Source of the DNA: Oceanobacillus saliphilus | Lineage (GTDB): Bacteria; Bacillota; Bacilli; Bacillales; Amphibacillaceae | Reading direction: 5' to 3' | DNA length: 64,000 bases | NCBI RefSeq assembly: GCF_023522835.1 | Contig: NZ_JALCZU010000008.1 | Span: forward strand, 124,001-188,000 | Shown: positions 46,406 through 55,602 of the stretch, in pieces | Layout: each line of letters starts with the position of its first letter | How positions within the stretch are numbered: position 1 is the first letter of the stretch | The notes under the pieces: generated by a model | The model's database searches: none | What the model saw: only the letters and a program-made list of their open reading frames with translations | What the model was told of the DNA's origin: nothing | Made by a program: the position numbers and the translations under genes

Positions 46406-47404
46406 ATGAATATTCGTAGTGTGGAGAAGAGTACATGGATTTTTATCATCTTCAGTTTATTGTTATTTATCGTTCCATTTATCGTTACAGGGCGAAGCAT
46501 GCAATTTATTATTATCCAGATTTTCATTTTTGCGATCTTCGCTATGAGTTATGATATATTGCTAGGTTATACAGGGATTATCTCGTTTGGCCATGTGATG
46601 TTTTTCGGAATTGGAGCTTATTCAACGGCGATTATTATGAACAACATGGATGCTACCGTATTGTCTTTTTTCGTAGCGATTTTAGTGGCAGTTATTATTG
46701 CTTCGATTGTTAGTTTTATAGTTGGAGCGCTAACACTTCGATTAAAAAGTCATTTCTATGCCATGCTGACCTTGGCACTTGCGGGACTGTTTCTCGTGGC
46801 AGCAGAAAAATGGCGTTCGCTAACAGGAGGGAATGATGGATTTACCTTCCGCTTGCCAGAGATATTGCGTGAATCGCATAATTTATACATGCTTTGTCTC
46901 ATTGCCCTAATCCTGTTTTTCTTCGGATTAAGGCGCTTTACGAAATCACCATTCGGTAGAGTATTAATGGCAATACGTGAGAATGAAGCCCGGACAGAAT
47001 CGCTCGGGTATAAAGTATTGCATTATAAGGTTATTGCGAGTGTGGTAGCAGGAGTGGTTGCTAGTATAGCGGGGGTTTTATACGCGCTGTCGCTTCGCTT
47101 TGTCAATACGGGTGTATTTGCCACAGACCTGACAATTGATGTTCTGCTAATGACTATCATTGGTGGTGTAGGAACATTGGTTGGGCCGATACTTGGTGCT
47201 GGTTTGGTAGAGTTTGCCCACCATTGGTTATCTGGATTATCCAATGTTCATTGGATATTTGAGCGTTGGATCATTCTTTATGGAACTGTTTATGTATTAG
47301 TAGTTATATTCTTCCCGTTAGGAATCGTCGGGACCATCCAGTCTAAGTTTACGAACCGTACAGTTAAAGGATTGCGGGATAACCGTAAAACTGTTGGGAA
47401 ATAA
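46406..47404 (+). CDS. ABC transporter permease (LivM-like)
   Basis: 332 residues, about nine TM helices. LivM marks: LLGYTGIISFGHVMFFGIGAY near 52-72, coupling region MAIRENEARTESLGY near 189-203 and TIIGGVGTLVGPILGAG near 250-266. Seven bases after LivH. Completes the importer. Confidence 0.9.
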   Translation: MNIRSVEKSTWIFIIFSLLLFIVPFIVTGRSMQFIIIQIFIFAIFAMSYDILLGYTGIISFGHVMFFGIGAYSTAIIMNNMDATVLSFFVAILVAVIIASIVSFIVGALTLRLKSHFYAMLTLALAGLFLVAAEKWRSLTGGNDGFTFRLPEILRESHNLYMLCLIALILFFFGLRRFTKSPFGRVLMAIRENEARTESLGYKVLHYKVIASVVAGVVASIAGVLYALSLRFVNTGVFATDLTIDVLLMTIIGGVGTLVGPILGAGLVEFAHHWLSGLSNVHWIFERWIILYGTVYVLVVIFFPLGIVGTIQSKFTNRTVKGLRDNRKTVGK

Positions 47405-47421
47405 AGGAAGGATATGAAAAA

Positions 47422-48432
47422 ATGGATGCTATTGGAATAGTCAGTACAGGAGTATATCTGCCAGAAAAAAGAATGCGTTCAAATGAATTGGCCTCACTTG
47501 CAGGGCTTCCGGTTGAGGTTGTCGAACAAAAGCTAGGGATAAAGGAAAAACCGATCCCTGGGGATGATGATCATACTGCCCATATGGGGGTGCGAGCTGC
47601 AGAGAAGGCTATTGCCAAGGCTGGAATTAATCCAAAAGAGATTGATCTGGTTATTTATATCGGAGAGGAACATAAAGAATATCCGATTTGGACAGCTGGA
47701 ATAAAATTGCAGCATGACATTGGTGCAGTTAATGCTTGGGCCTTTGATACAGCATTAAGATGTGGGACGACAATTATGGCATTAAAACTGGCAAAAGATT
47801 TGATGACTGCCGATGAGGAAATTAAAACAGTGCTTTTGGCTGGTGGGTATCGAAATGGTGACTTTATCAATTATGATAACGCCAATACAAGGTTTATGTT
47901 CAATCTGGGTGCAGGTGGGGCTGCAATTATTCTAAAAAAAGGACATTCTGAAAATCAGTTATTACAAACCCATATGATTACAGACGGTTCTTTCTCAGAA
48001 GATGTTATCGTGACTACCGGAGGCACGAAAAACCCGATTACAACAGAAACATTGGCAGCAGGTCTATACCAATTTGATGTTCCTGATCCATCTGGTATGA
48101 AGTTGCGACTGGATGAGAAGTCGATGGGTAATTTTATATTATGTGTGGAAAAGGCCTTGGAAAAAAGTGGGTATACGAAGGAAGATATAGATTATGTTGC
48201 CATGCTTCATATGAAACGATCTGCACATCATTACGTACTTGATCAACTTGGTGTGAGCCATGATAAATCGATCTATCTCGAAAACTATGGACATATCGGC
48301 CAAATGGATCAAATCATTTCACTGGAACTTGCCGAACAGCAAGGGAAATTGAAAGAGGGAGATATTGTAGTGTTTGTTTCTGCAGGTATTGGTTATGCGT
48401 GGGGAGCTAACGTGATTAAATGGGGTAAATAG
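47422..48432 (+). CDS. FabH-like (ketoacyl synthase III family) condensing enzyme with Cys-His-His
   Basis: 336 residues; paralog of the protein at 41629. Cys114 (AFDTALRCGTT) is at the FabH nucleophile position and His263 (AMLHMKRS) matches the FabH His. The third residue is changed: FabH has Asn in GNTSAAS, here His291 in GHIGQMD. Cys-His-His is the triad of KAS I/II rather than KAS III. Likely condenses or cleaves a beta-ketoacyl thioester; substrate unknown. Lies inside the transporter operon. Confidence 0.85.
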   Translation: MDAIGIVSTGVYLPEKRMRSNELASLAGLPVEVVEQKLGIKEKPIPGDDDHTAHMGVRAAEKAIAKAGINPKEIDLVIYIGEEHKEYPIWTAGIKLQHDIGAVNAWAFDTALRCGTTIMALKLAKDLMTADEEIKTVLLAGGYRNGDFINYDNANTRFMFNLGAGGAAIILKKGHSENQLLQTHMITDGSFSEDVIVTTGGTKNPITTETLAAGLYQFDVPDPSGMKLRLDEKSMGNFILCVEKALEKSGYTKEDIDYVAMLHMKRSAHHYVLDQLGVSHDKSIYLENYGHIGQMDQIISLELAEQQGKLKEGDIVVFVSAGIGYAWGANVIKWGK

Positions 48433-48446
48433 AGGAGGTCTATATA

Positions 48447-49367
48447 ATGCGAGATGTAGTTTTAAAAAAAGTAACCTTATCCAATGGAGAATCAATTGCA
48501 TATAGAGAACGTGAAGGTGGTCAGGATGTTGTTGTACTCGTTCATGGAAATATGACTTCATCCGTTCACTGGGACTTAGTAATTGAAAACATTTCACCGG
48601 ATTATAAGGTGTATGCGGTAGATTTACGCGGGTTTGGTGAATCCAGCTATGAAAGCCCGATCTCGGCCATTAAAGATTTCTCCGACGATTTGAAGCTCTT
48701 TGCTGATAAATTGCAATTAAAAAATTTCGCTTTGGTTGGCTGGTCTTTGGGAGGAACGGTCTGTCAGCAGTTTTGTGCTGATTATCCGTCTTACTGTAAT
48801 CGATTATTTTTACTTGCATCAGGGTCTTCCCGCGGATATGCTTTCTACCCGTTAGGTGAGGACGGATTACCGGATGTTAATAATCGTCTGAAAACATTGG
48901 AACAAATAGTGGATGATGATAAAACAAAGATTGTCCAAACGGCTTATGATACATTGAATTATGACTTTTTAAAGCAAATATGGGATATGAGTATCTATGT
49001 AAATAACCAGCCGGATGCAGAAAGGTATCAAAAATATTTGGAAGACATGACAACGCAGCGTAATCTTGCAGCGTGCTATCAAGCATTGAACATATTTAAT
49101 ATTAGCGATACCCATAACGGACTGGTAGCGGGTGAGAATAGAGTAAAAGATATCGATATTCCGGTCATGATTGCATGGGGTGAACATGATATGGTTGTGA
49201 CAAAACAAATGACAGATGAACTAATAGAAGATTTTGGTGAACAAGCCGTTTACAAAGAATTGAAAGGCTGCGGACATTCTCCGCTTATCGATGACCTGGG
49301 GCAACTACTGCAGGTAATGGAGGAGTTCTTGGCGGAGGAACGAATAGGAGAGGGAAATCTTAAATGA
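48447..49367 (+). CDS. Alpha/beta hydrolase
   Basis: 306 residues, no signal peptide. Oxyanion HGNMTSS (~34), nucleophile Ser in GWSLGG (~98), acid in WGEHDMVV (~250) and His in GCGHSP (~274). Could hydrolyse a CoA thioester, a lactone or a C-C bond in a beta-diketone (MhpC-like); context favours a pathway step or release of CoA. GGAGG before the ATG; overlaps fabG by 4 bases. Confidence 0.85.
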   Translation: MRDVVLKKVTLSNGESIAYREREGGQDVVVLVHGNMTSSVHWDLVIENISPDYKVYAVDLRGFGESSYESPISAIKDFSDDLKLFADKLQLKNFALVGWSLGGTVCQQFCADYPSYCNRLFLLASGSSRGYAFYPLGEDGLPDVNNRLKTLEQIVDDDKTKIVQTAYDTLNYDFLKQIWDMSIYVNNQPDAERYQKYLEDMTTQRNLAACYQALNIFNISDTHNGLVAGENRVKDIDIPVMIAWGEHDMVVTKQMTDELIEDFGEQAVYKELKGCGHSPLIDDLGQLLQVMEEFLAEERIGEGNLK

Positions 49368-50107
49368 ACCGATTGCAAAATAAAGTCGCAATTATAACTG
49401 GCGCAGCAAATGGGATCGGCCTCCAGGCTGCACGAATATTTGCAGGAGAAGGTGCAAAGGTCATCATTGCTGACTATGACCAGACCAAAGGTGAACAGAG
49501 TGAAAAGGACCTGATTGCTGAAGGGTTTGAGTGTAAATTCATTCAAGTTAATATAGCGAGCAAGGAGAGTGTAGATAGCCTGGCTGATCAGGTGATGGAG
49601 GAATTTGGTCGAATTGATATTTTAGTAAATAATGCTGGAATAACAAGAGATGCCATGCTGTCAAAAATGTCTTTAGAGCAATTCCAGCAAGTTATTGATG
49701 TTAATTTGACCGGTGTATTCAACTGTACAAAAGCAGTACTGCCAACGATGGTGGAACAAGGGAAAGGGAAAATCATCAGTACTTCCAGTGTGTCAGGCGT
49801 CTATGGAAATGTTGGTCAAACGAATTATGCAGCAGCAAAAGCGGGTATTATCGGGATGACTAAATCATGGGCCAAGGAACTTGCCCGTAACGGAATTAAT
49901 GTCAATGCTGTCGTTCCGGGCTTTACAGAAACAAGTATGGTCGAAGCAGTACCTGAAAAGGTCATTGAACAAATGAAAGAAAAAATACCGATGCAGCGCC
50001 TCGGCCGTCCGGAAGACATTGCCAATGCTTATTTATATCTTGCTTCCGATGAGTCCGACTATGTAAATGGCCACGCACTCCATGTGGATGGCGGAATTAT
50101 GATGTAA
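49364..50107 (+). CDS. Short-chain dehydrogenase, 3-oxoacyl-thioester reductase (FabG-like)
   Basis: 247 residues, classical SDR: TGAANGIG (12-19), NNAG (~89), Ser in STSSVSG, YAAAKAG with catalytic Tyr/Lys (~154/158), and PGFTETSM. Cofactor preference is uncertain: Asp (IADYD) follows beta-2, which favours NAD over NADP. Interconverts (R)-3-hydroxyacyl and 3-oxoacyl thioesters, fitting MaoC. Last gene of the operon. Confidence 0.9.
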   Translation: MNRLQNKVAIITGAANGIGLQAARIFAGEGAKVIIADYDQTKGEQSEKDLIAEGFECKFIQVNIASKESVDSLADQVMEEFGRIDILVNNAGITRDAMLSKMSLEQFQQVIDVNLTGVFNCTKAVLPTMVEQGKGKIISTSSVSGVYGNVGQTNYAAAKAGIIGMTKSWAKELARNGINVNAVVPGFTETSMVEAVPEKVIEQMKEKIPMQRLGRPEDIANAYLYLASDESDYVNGHALHVDGGIMM

Positions 50108-50117
50108 CACGAAAGTT

Positions 50118-50155
50118 AGAAGCTATTTCCGTAACTGGAATGGCTTCTTTTTTTG
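50118..50155 (+). terminator. Terminator of the ABC/FabH/FabG operon
   Basis: AGAAGCTATTTCC pairs with GGAATGGCTTCT around GTAACT; eight T follow. Confidence 0.87.
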
Positions 50156-50159
50156 TTGG

Positions 50160-50440
50160 TGATGCTTTTGTGCAAAATCTGTTGACTGCGACATGGGATA
50201 AGTAGCTTCGACGACCGCTCTAGGAAATACACTGCGCTGTCTCACCAGCCGCCCGTGGTAAAGCGGGGTGTATACGGGCAGCGGTTGCCTAAGAAACATT
50301 CTTCCATTACCAGTGATACAGATCTTACATAGAAAGAAGTTGTCGTACTTTACATCAACTATAAAGCAATAAATAGTATGAAATTAGCATTATTATATGG
50401 GGGAAGTCAGTGGCATTAAAGAAAATAGCCCCACAAACGA
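50160..50440. repeat. Dispersed palindromic repeat, copy 2
   Basis: Contains AGTAGCTTCGACGACCGCT (50201 on) and AGCGGTTGCCTAAGAAAC (50280 on) as diverged arms, GGAAATACACTGCGC in common with the copy at 60944, and a terminal AAGAAAATAGCCCC. More decayed than the other two copies. Confidence 0.55.
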
Positions 50441-50477
50441 TCAAGAAGTGTTGATTCAAAAACGATCCCAAATTTAA

Positions 50478-50511
50478 ATGTAACTGTGTTGTAACTTTTG
50501 TTTCCTATACT
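50478..50511 (+). promoter_or_regulatory. Direct-repeat activator site and promoter of the second acyl-CoA ligase
   Basis: ATGTAAC (50478-50484) and TTGTAAC (50489-50495), an 11-bp period, then 10 bases, then TATACT (50506-50511). Spacing is identical to the site at 42652-42685. No -35 at the normal distance. Confidence 0.7.
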
Positions 50512-50566
50512 TGGTTCAGAATAAAGTATATATCAAAAGTTTGGATTTATGGGAGGAGTGGGGATC

Positions 50567-52072
50567 ATGGATTATGATATCAACTGGTTCGATAGTCGAG
50601 TTTGCCTGACACCGAATGAAACAGCAATTATTGATTCGCAAACAAATGAATCATGGACATATGCCGAGCTGCAACAACGTGTTGCTAAAGTTGCGAATTT
50701 TTTTTATGAAAAAGGAATCCAAAAAGGAGATCGGGTTGCAATACTCGCCCCCAATCATATTGCTTATTTTGATTTCTTCTTTGCAGTAATGAAGATAGGT
50801 GCTATTTTTATACCTCTGAACTGGCGGCTGTCAGAGGCAGAACTTGAATATGTGATCAAAGATTGTAAACCAAAGATAATTGGCGTTGATCCAATATTTA
50901 TGGAAAAGCTTGAGTCCATGGAAACAAATGCTAGCTTCGTAATGATTGATGACAATGAATATCTGAATAGTTGTCAGTCCGGGCAATATGCTATCGATAC
51001 GGTAATAAATGAAGAAGACCCTTTAGCAATGATTTATACAGGAGGAACGACCGGACAGCCAAAAGGTGTTGTTCTATCCCATCGATCCATTTTATGGAAT
51101 GCACTAAACACAACCATCAGCTGGAACTTGAGTCAGGACGATACAACTCTCACCTGCCTACCGATGTTCCATACAGGAGGGTTGAATGTCTATTCGCTCC
51201 CCCTATTGCTTGTTGGCGGAAAGGTAGTAATTGCTTCGGATTTTGATGCCGATAGAGCGGTGGAAGATATTCTCAAATACAAATGTACCGTTGTATTATT
51301 TGTTCCTACCATGTATCACATGATCATTCAAACAGATCTATTTAAACGATCCAATTTTCCCCATATGAAAGTCTTTGTATCTGGCGGGGCACCGTGTCCA
51401 CTCAAAATATATCATGCCTTCTCTAAAAAGGGGCTTGCATTCAAGGAAGGATATGGATTGACTGAAGCGGGGCCGAATAACTTCTACATTGATTCGAAAG
51501 ATACCGCTCTAAAATTGGGTTCTGTCGGTAAACCTATGATCTTCAATGATATAAAAATAATAAGAGAAGATGGAGTAATCGTAAAAGCAGATGAAGTCGG
51601 TGAGTTATTGTTACGTGGAAAACATGGATTCGAATATTATTGGAATAAACCTGAAGCGACAAAAGAAACGATAAAAGATGGGTGGATCCATACTGGTGAC
51701 CTAGCTAGAATGGACGAAGATGGATTCGTATATATTGTCGGGAGAAAGAAAGATATGATTATTACCGGGGGAGAGAATGTCTATCCATTGGAAGTGGAAC
51801 ATTGGCTCGAATCCCATGTTGCTATAGATGAGGCAGCTGTTGTAGGTTTGCCTGATGACAAATGGGGAGAGGTTGTAGTTGCGTTTGTTGTTTCAAAAGT
51901 AGAGCTATCAGATCAAGAGTTGGAAATGTTTTGTAATCAGAAAATAACCAGGTATAAGGTTCCGAAGAAATTTTTCTTTTTAAAGGAACTGCCTAAAACA
52001 CATGTTGGCAAAATTAATAAAGTTGCGTTGCAGGAAAAATTCAGCGATTATAAAGATAGCACAGTTTCCTAA
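50567..52072 (+). CDS. Acyl-CoA synthetase / AMP-dependent ligase 2
   Basis: 501 residues from ATG 50567; ATG 50549 precedes the GGGAGGAG ribosome site and is rejected. ANL motifs: IYTGGTTGQPKGVV (~158; GG instead of the usual SG), GYGLTEAGPN (~301), GWIHTGDLARMDEDGF (~374), GRKKDMIITGGENVYP and catalytic Lys in HVGKINKVAL near 486. Separate transcription unit with the same activator site as the transporter operon, so probably co-regulated. Confidence 0.9.
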   Translation: MDYDINWFDSRVCLTPNETAIIDSQTNESWTYAELQQRVAKVANFFYEKGIQKGDRVAILAPNHIAYFDFFFAVMKIGAIFIPLNWRLSEAELEYVIKDCKPKIIGVDPIFMEKLESMETNASFVMIDDNEYLNSCQSGQYAIDTVINEEDPLAMIYTGGTTGQPKGVVLSHRSILWNALNTTISWNLSQDDTTLTCLPMFHTGGLNVYSLPLLLVGGKVVIASDFDADRAVEDILKYKCTVVLFVPTMYHMIIQTDLFKRSNFPHMKVFVSGGAPCPLKIYHAFSKKGLAFKEGYGLTEAGPNNFYIDSKDTALKLGSVGKPMIFNDIKIIREDGVIVKADEVGELLLRGKHGFEYYWNKPEATKETIKDGWIHTGDLARMDEDGFVYIVGRKKDMIITGGENVYPLEVEHWLESHVAIDEAAVVGLPDDKWGEVVVAFVVSKVELSDQELEMFCNQKITRYKVPKKFFFLKELPKTHVGKINKVALQEKFSDYKDSTVS

Positions 52073-52092
52073 TGGAGATTGTGCTTTCCTTA
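52058..52092 (+). terminator. Terminator of the second ligase gene
   Basis: AGCACAGTTTCC (52058-52069) pairs with GGAGATTGTGCT (52074-52085), with G-T pairs, and a short T-rich tail. The stem contains the stop codon. Confidence 0.65.
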
Positions 52093-52344
52093 TGAAGTAA
52101 GCGTATGGCAGGATAAATTTTTGAAAGCAATTCATTCTTACATTTGAGCGAACGCTTCTAATCTGATTCCTAGAAACTCTCTTCATGAGCAAGGGATATT
52201 CTAAGGGAGAGGGAAACGAGGCGCTTTCTAGTATGTTGCTAGTGTCCAATGTTTTAGAGCAATCACCTCTGCTTTTTTCTACAGAAAATCCCAGTAAAAA
52301 TCAGATTAAATTTGAAATAAGGCTAAAAATAGTAAGTTATTAGC
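52093..52344. other. Intergenic region between the island and the pur operon
   Basis: No gene recognised. B. subtilis has the small gene yebG near this position; no open frame resembling it was seen. Confidence 0.45.
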
Positions 52345-52421
52345 AAAACCCGAACGTTAAACATAAATACTAAAAAAATGTTCGCCGTTTTATTGATTTT
52401 TCGTAGTTGATTTGTTATGAT
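52345..52421 (+). promoter_or_regulatory. Two PurBoxes and promoter of the pur operon
   Basis: Inverted boxes with cores CGAAC (52351-52355) and GTTCG (52380-52384), 24 bases apart. TTGATT (52393-52398), 17 bases, TATGAT (52416-52421). The box-to-minus-35 distance equals that at pbuG. Binding of PurR here should repress, with PRPP as inducer. Confidence 0.82.
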
Positions 52422-52443
52422 TAACGCGACAATTAAATACGGT

Positions 52444-52514
52444 ACCTCATATATTTGCTGAGAATATGGCTCAGAAGTTTCTACCCAGCACCGTAAATGA
52501 CTGGACTATGAGGG
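52444..52514 (+). promoter_or_regulatory. Guanine riboswitch of the pur operon
   Basis: P1 CCTCATA/TATGAGG, P2 GCTGAG with loop AATATGG, J2/3 GTTTCTACC, P3 CAG/CTG extended with loop CCGTAAA, then GGACTATG. C in GACTA specifies guanine. The P1 3' strand continues into an antiterminator: ATGAGGGGGGATGAAT can pair with ATTCATCTTCTCTCAT inside the terminator. Confidence 0.92.
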
Positions 52515-52572
52515 GGGATGAATCGTTGCGTAAGAGCGATGATCTGTTTAAATATGTAATTTTCGAGTAATC

Positions 52573-52621
52573 TAAGTCTATTCATCTTCTCTCATTCTGA
52601 GGGAGACGAATAGACTTTTTT
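52573..52621 (+). terminator. Riboswitch terminator of the pur operon
   Basis: AAGTCTATTCATCTT pairs with GAGACGAATAGACTT, followed by a run of T. Its 5' arm is the target of the antiterminator, so guanine binding should switch the operon off. Confidence 0.87.
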
Positions 52622-52689
52622 AATTAAAAATAGTAGCGATTCTGCGCTTTTAACGCGAATTGACATGTATATGAAGAAAGAGGGATATG

Positions 52690-53181
52690 ATGGCACAGGT
52701 TGGCGTTATTATGGGAAGCATTTCTGATTGGGAAACAATGGAACACACGTGTAACGTTCTAGATGAGTTAAATATTCCATATGAAAAAGATGTTATATCG
52801 GCACATCGTACACCGGATGAGATGTTTACCTATGCAAAATCAGCCCGTGAGCGCGGACTAAAGGTAATCATCGCAGGTGCAGGTGGAGCGGCACATTTGC
52901 CTGGTATGGTTGCATCACAAACAACATTGCCTGTTATTGGTGTTCCTGTTCAAAGCAAAGCACTGAATGGAATGGATTCCTTATTGTCCATTGTACAGAT
53001 GCCCGGCGGTGTTCCAACTGCAACCGTGGCTATTGGTAAGGCGGGAGCAATCAATGCAGGAATACTCGCTGCACAGATGATTGGAGCATTTCATGAATCA
53101 ACCGCAGCAAGTTTGGAAAAATATCGTAAAAAAATGCAGGGAAATGTTGCGGAAATGAGGGAAGAACTTGCAAAAAAATAA
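52690..53181 (+). CDS. purE: N5-carboxyaminoimidazole ribonucleotide mutase
   Basis: 163 residues from the second of two ATG codons (52690), 5 nt after AGAGGG; the first ATG is 2 nt away. [10 protein letters not shown] (nucleotide-binding GS-x-SD) and SAHRTPD are the class I PurE marks. Converts N5-CAIR to CAIR. First gene of the purine operon; overlaps purK by 14 bases. Confidence 0.96.
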   Translation: MAQVGVIMGSISDWETMEHTCNVLDELNIPYEKDVISAHRTPDEMFTYAKSARERGLKVIIAGAGGAAHLPGMVASQTTLPVIGVPVQSKALNGMDSLLSIVQMPGGVPTATVAIGKAGAINAGILAAQMIGAFHESTAASLEKYRKKMQGNVAEMREELAKK

Positions 53182-54298
53182 TACGATTCTTCCACCACAA
53201 ACAATCGGAATTATTGGTGGGGGCCAGCTAGGCAGAATGATGGCTATCGCAGCACGCTATATGGGATATAAAATTGCTGTTCTTGATCCGACACCTGAGT
53301 GCCCGACTGCACAGGTAGCAGATATTCAAATAACCGCTGCCTATGACGATATGGATGCAATCAAGGAATTGACCGAAATCAGCGATGTCGTCACCTATGA
53401 ATTTGAAAATGTTGATCTTGCCGCTGCAGCATATATAGAAGAAAAAGGAAAGCTACCCCAAGGAGCATATGCACTTGAAATTACACAAAATCGTGAAAAG
53501 GAAAAACAGTTAATGAAGGATGCGAGCCTTCCCATCCCACAGTTTTCAATCGTAACAAATGCCAGGGAATGTGAAGAAGCATTAAAGGAATTCGCTTTTC
53601 CAGCTGTTATCAAAACGTGCCGCGGTGGGTATGACGGAAAAGGTCAATTGAAGTTAAACTCAACAGATGATGTAGAAGAGGCAATGGCGTTTGCAGAGAA
53701 AAACGAGCATTGCATTATTGAGCAATGGATAACTTTTGATAAAGAAATATCTGTTGTTTTCTCTCGTTCCATCGACGGGAAGATTGCCTTCTTCCCAATT
53801 GCAGAAAATGAACATCGTGACCACATTTTATATAAAACAACTGTTCCAGCAAAAATTACTGAGACGATTGAGAAAAAAGCATATCAAGCAGCAGAGTCAC
53901 TGGCTGAAAGAATGAATATTGTCGGGACGTTTGCGATTGAGATGTTTGTAAAGGGAGACGACATCTATTTGAATGAGATGGCTCCCAGACCACATAACTC
54001 CGGTCATTATACGATTGAGGCATGCAACACCTCGCAATTCACACAGCATATTCGTGCAATCTGTGGACTGCCTCTAACCACTGTACATCTTTTAATGCCC
54101 ACCGTAATGATCAATGTTCTCGGTGAGGATCTGAAAGGTATACACAAAGCAATGGCACAAACAGGGGAAGGTTTTGTTCACTTGTATGGCAAATCAGAAC
54201 CTAAAGCGAAACGAAAAATGGGCCATATTACCTTTATTGCTGAAAATGAAGAAGCATTACAAAAACAGATAGAGAACTTCAAGGAGGCAACACGATGA
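53168..54298 (+). CDS. purK: N5-carboxyaminoimidazole ribonucleotide synthase
   Basis: 376 residues from TTG 53168 (GAGGGA upstream inside purE). ATP-grasp enzyme: [17 protein letters not shown] at 13-29, [12 protein letters not shown] near 150, [14 protein letters not shown] near 265-278. Makes N5-CAIR from AIR, ATP and bicarbonate. Overlaps purB by 4 bases. Confidence 0.95.
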   Translation: MQKNNTILPPQTIGIIGGGQLGRMMAIAARYMGYKIAVLDPTPECPTAQVADIQITAAYDDMDAIKELTEISDVVTYEFENVDLAAAAYIEEKGKLPQGAYALEITQNREKEKQLMKDASLPIPQFSIVTNARECEEALKEFAFPAVIKTCRGGYDGKGQLKLNSTDDVEEAMAFAEKNEHCIIEQWITFDKEISVVFSRSIDGKIAFFPIAENEHRDHILYKTTVPAKITETIEKKAYQAAESLAERMNIVGTFAIEMFVKGDDIYLNEMAPRPHNSGHYTIEACNTSQFTQHIRAICGLPLTTVHLLMPTVMINVLGEDLKGIHKAMAQTGEGFVHLYGKSEPKAKRKMGHITFIAENEEALQKQIENFKEATR

Positions 54299-55602
54299 TT
54301 GAACGGTATACAAGAGAAGAAATGGGAAACATCTGGACAGAAGAAAACAAATTCAAAGCATGGCTTGAAGTTGAGATTTTAGCTTGTGAAGCATGGAGCG
54401 AATTAGGTGTTATACCTAAGGAAGATGTAAAGAAAATCAGAGAGAATGCATCCTTCGATATGGATCGTATTTATGAGATTGAAGAAGAAACACGTCATGA
54501 CGTCGTTGCCTTTACACGAGCAGTATCGGAAACACTTGGGGAAGAGCGGAAATGGATTCATTACGGTTTAACGTCTACAGATGTAGTGGACACTGCATTA
54601 TCCTATTTAATTAAACAAGCAAACGAAATTATCCGTAAAGATTTGCATCATTTTATCGAAATCTTGAAAGAAAAAGCCATTGAACATAAACATACTGTCA
54701 TGATGGGACGTACACACGGTGTTCACGCCGAGCCCACTACTTTCGGTTTGAAGATGGCTCTCTGGTATGAAGAGATGAAACGTAATTTGGTACGTTTTGA
54801 AGCTGCTGCTGAAAATATCGAATTTGGTAAAATGTCAGGCGCTGTCGGGACGTATGCGAATATCGATCCATTTATTGAGCAATATGTATGTGAAAAGCTC
54901 GGGACTTCACCTGCCCCTGTATCCACACAAACATTACAGCGTGACCGTCACGCAGCTTATTTTTCAACATTGGCATTAATTGCAACGTCCATTGAAAAAT
55001 TTGCCACTGAAATTCGCGGTTTGCAAAAAACAGAAACCCGTGAAGTGGAAGAACGTTTTGCGAAAGGTCAAAAAGGATCATCTGCCATGCCTCACAAACG
55101 TAATCCGATTGGATCTGAGAATATGACTGGGATGGCACGCGTGATTCGTGGGTATATGTTGACTTCCTATGAAAATGTATCACTTTGGCATGAACGGGAT
55201 ATTTCCCATTCATCAGCTGAACGCATCATTCTGCCTGATGCGACAATTGCACTCAATTATATGCTTAATCGGTTCGGAAACATCGTTAAAAATCTGACGG
55301 TATTTCCTGAAAATATGAAACGCAATATCGATAAAACACATGGCGTTATCTTTTCACAGCGTGTCCTGCTTAAATTGATCGACAAAGGAATGGCGCGTGA
55401 GGCTGCTTATGATATTGTTCAGCCAAAAGCGATGCAGGCATGGGAAACGGAAACGCATTTCAAAAATCTGGTTGAAGCGGATGAGGTCATTACGAAGTAT
55501 CTGACACAGGATGAGATTGATGATTGCTTCGATTATACGTATCATTTGAAAAATGTGGATGTCATCTTTGAAAGAATCGGTCTAAAAGGGGTGATCAAAT
55601 GA
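54295..55602 (+). CDS. purB: Adenylosuccinate lyase
   Basis: 435 residues. The fumarase/aspartase signature is [16 protein letters not shown] near 259-274, with TSTDVVDTA (~93) and [14 protein letters not shown] (~139). Acts twice: SAICAR to AICAR, and adenylosuccinate to AMP. AAGGAGG lies upstream within purK. ATGA overlap with purC. Confidence 0.97.
   Translation: MIERYTREEMGNIWTEENKFKAWLEVEILACEAWSELGVIPKEDVKKIRENASFDMDRIYEIEEETRHDVVAFTRAVSETLGEERKWIHYGLTSTDVVDTALSYLIKQANEIIRKDLHHFIEILKEKAIEHKHTVMMGRTHGVHAEPTTFGLKMALWYEEMKRNLVRFEAAAENIEFGKMSGAVGTYANIDPFIEQYVCEKLGTSPAPVSTQTLQRDRHAAYFSTLALIATSIEKFATEIRGLQKTETREVEERFAKGQKGSSAMPHKRNPIGSENMTGMARVIRGYMLTSYENVSLWHERDISHSSAERIILPDATIALNYMLNRFGNIVKNLTVFPENMKRNIDKTHGVIFSQRVLLKLIDKGMAREAAYDIVQPKAMQAWETETHFKNLVEADEVITKYLTQDEIDDCFDYTYHLKNVDVIFERIGLKGVIK

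Noticed and set aside
23774-52514. Adenine specificity for the three purine aptamers
   Set aside because: All three have C in the GACTA segment, the guanine-type base; adenine switches have U there.
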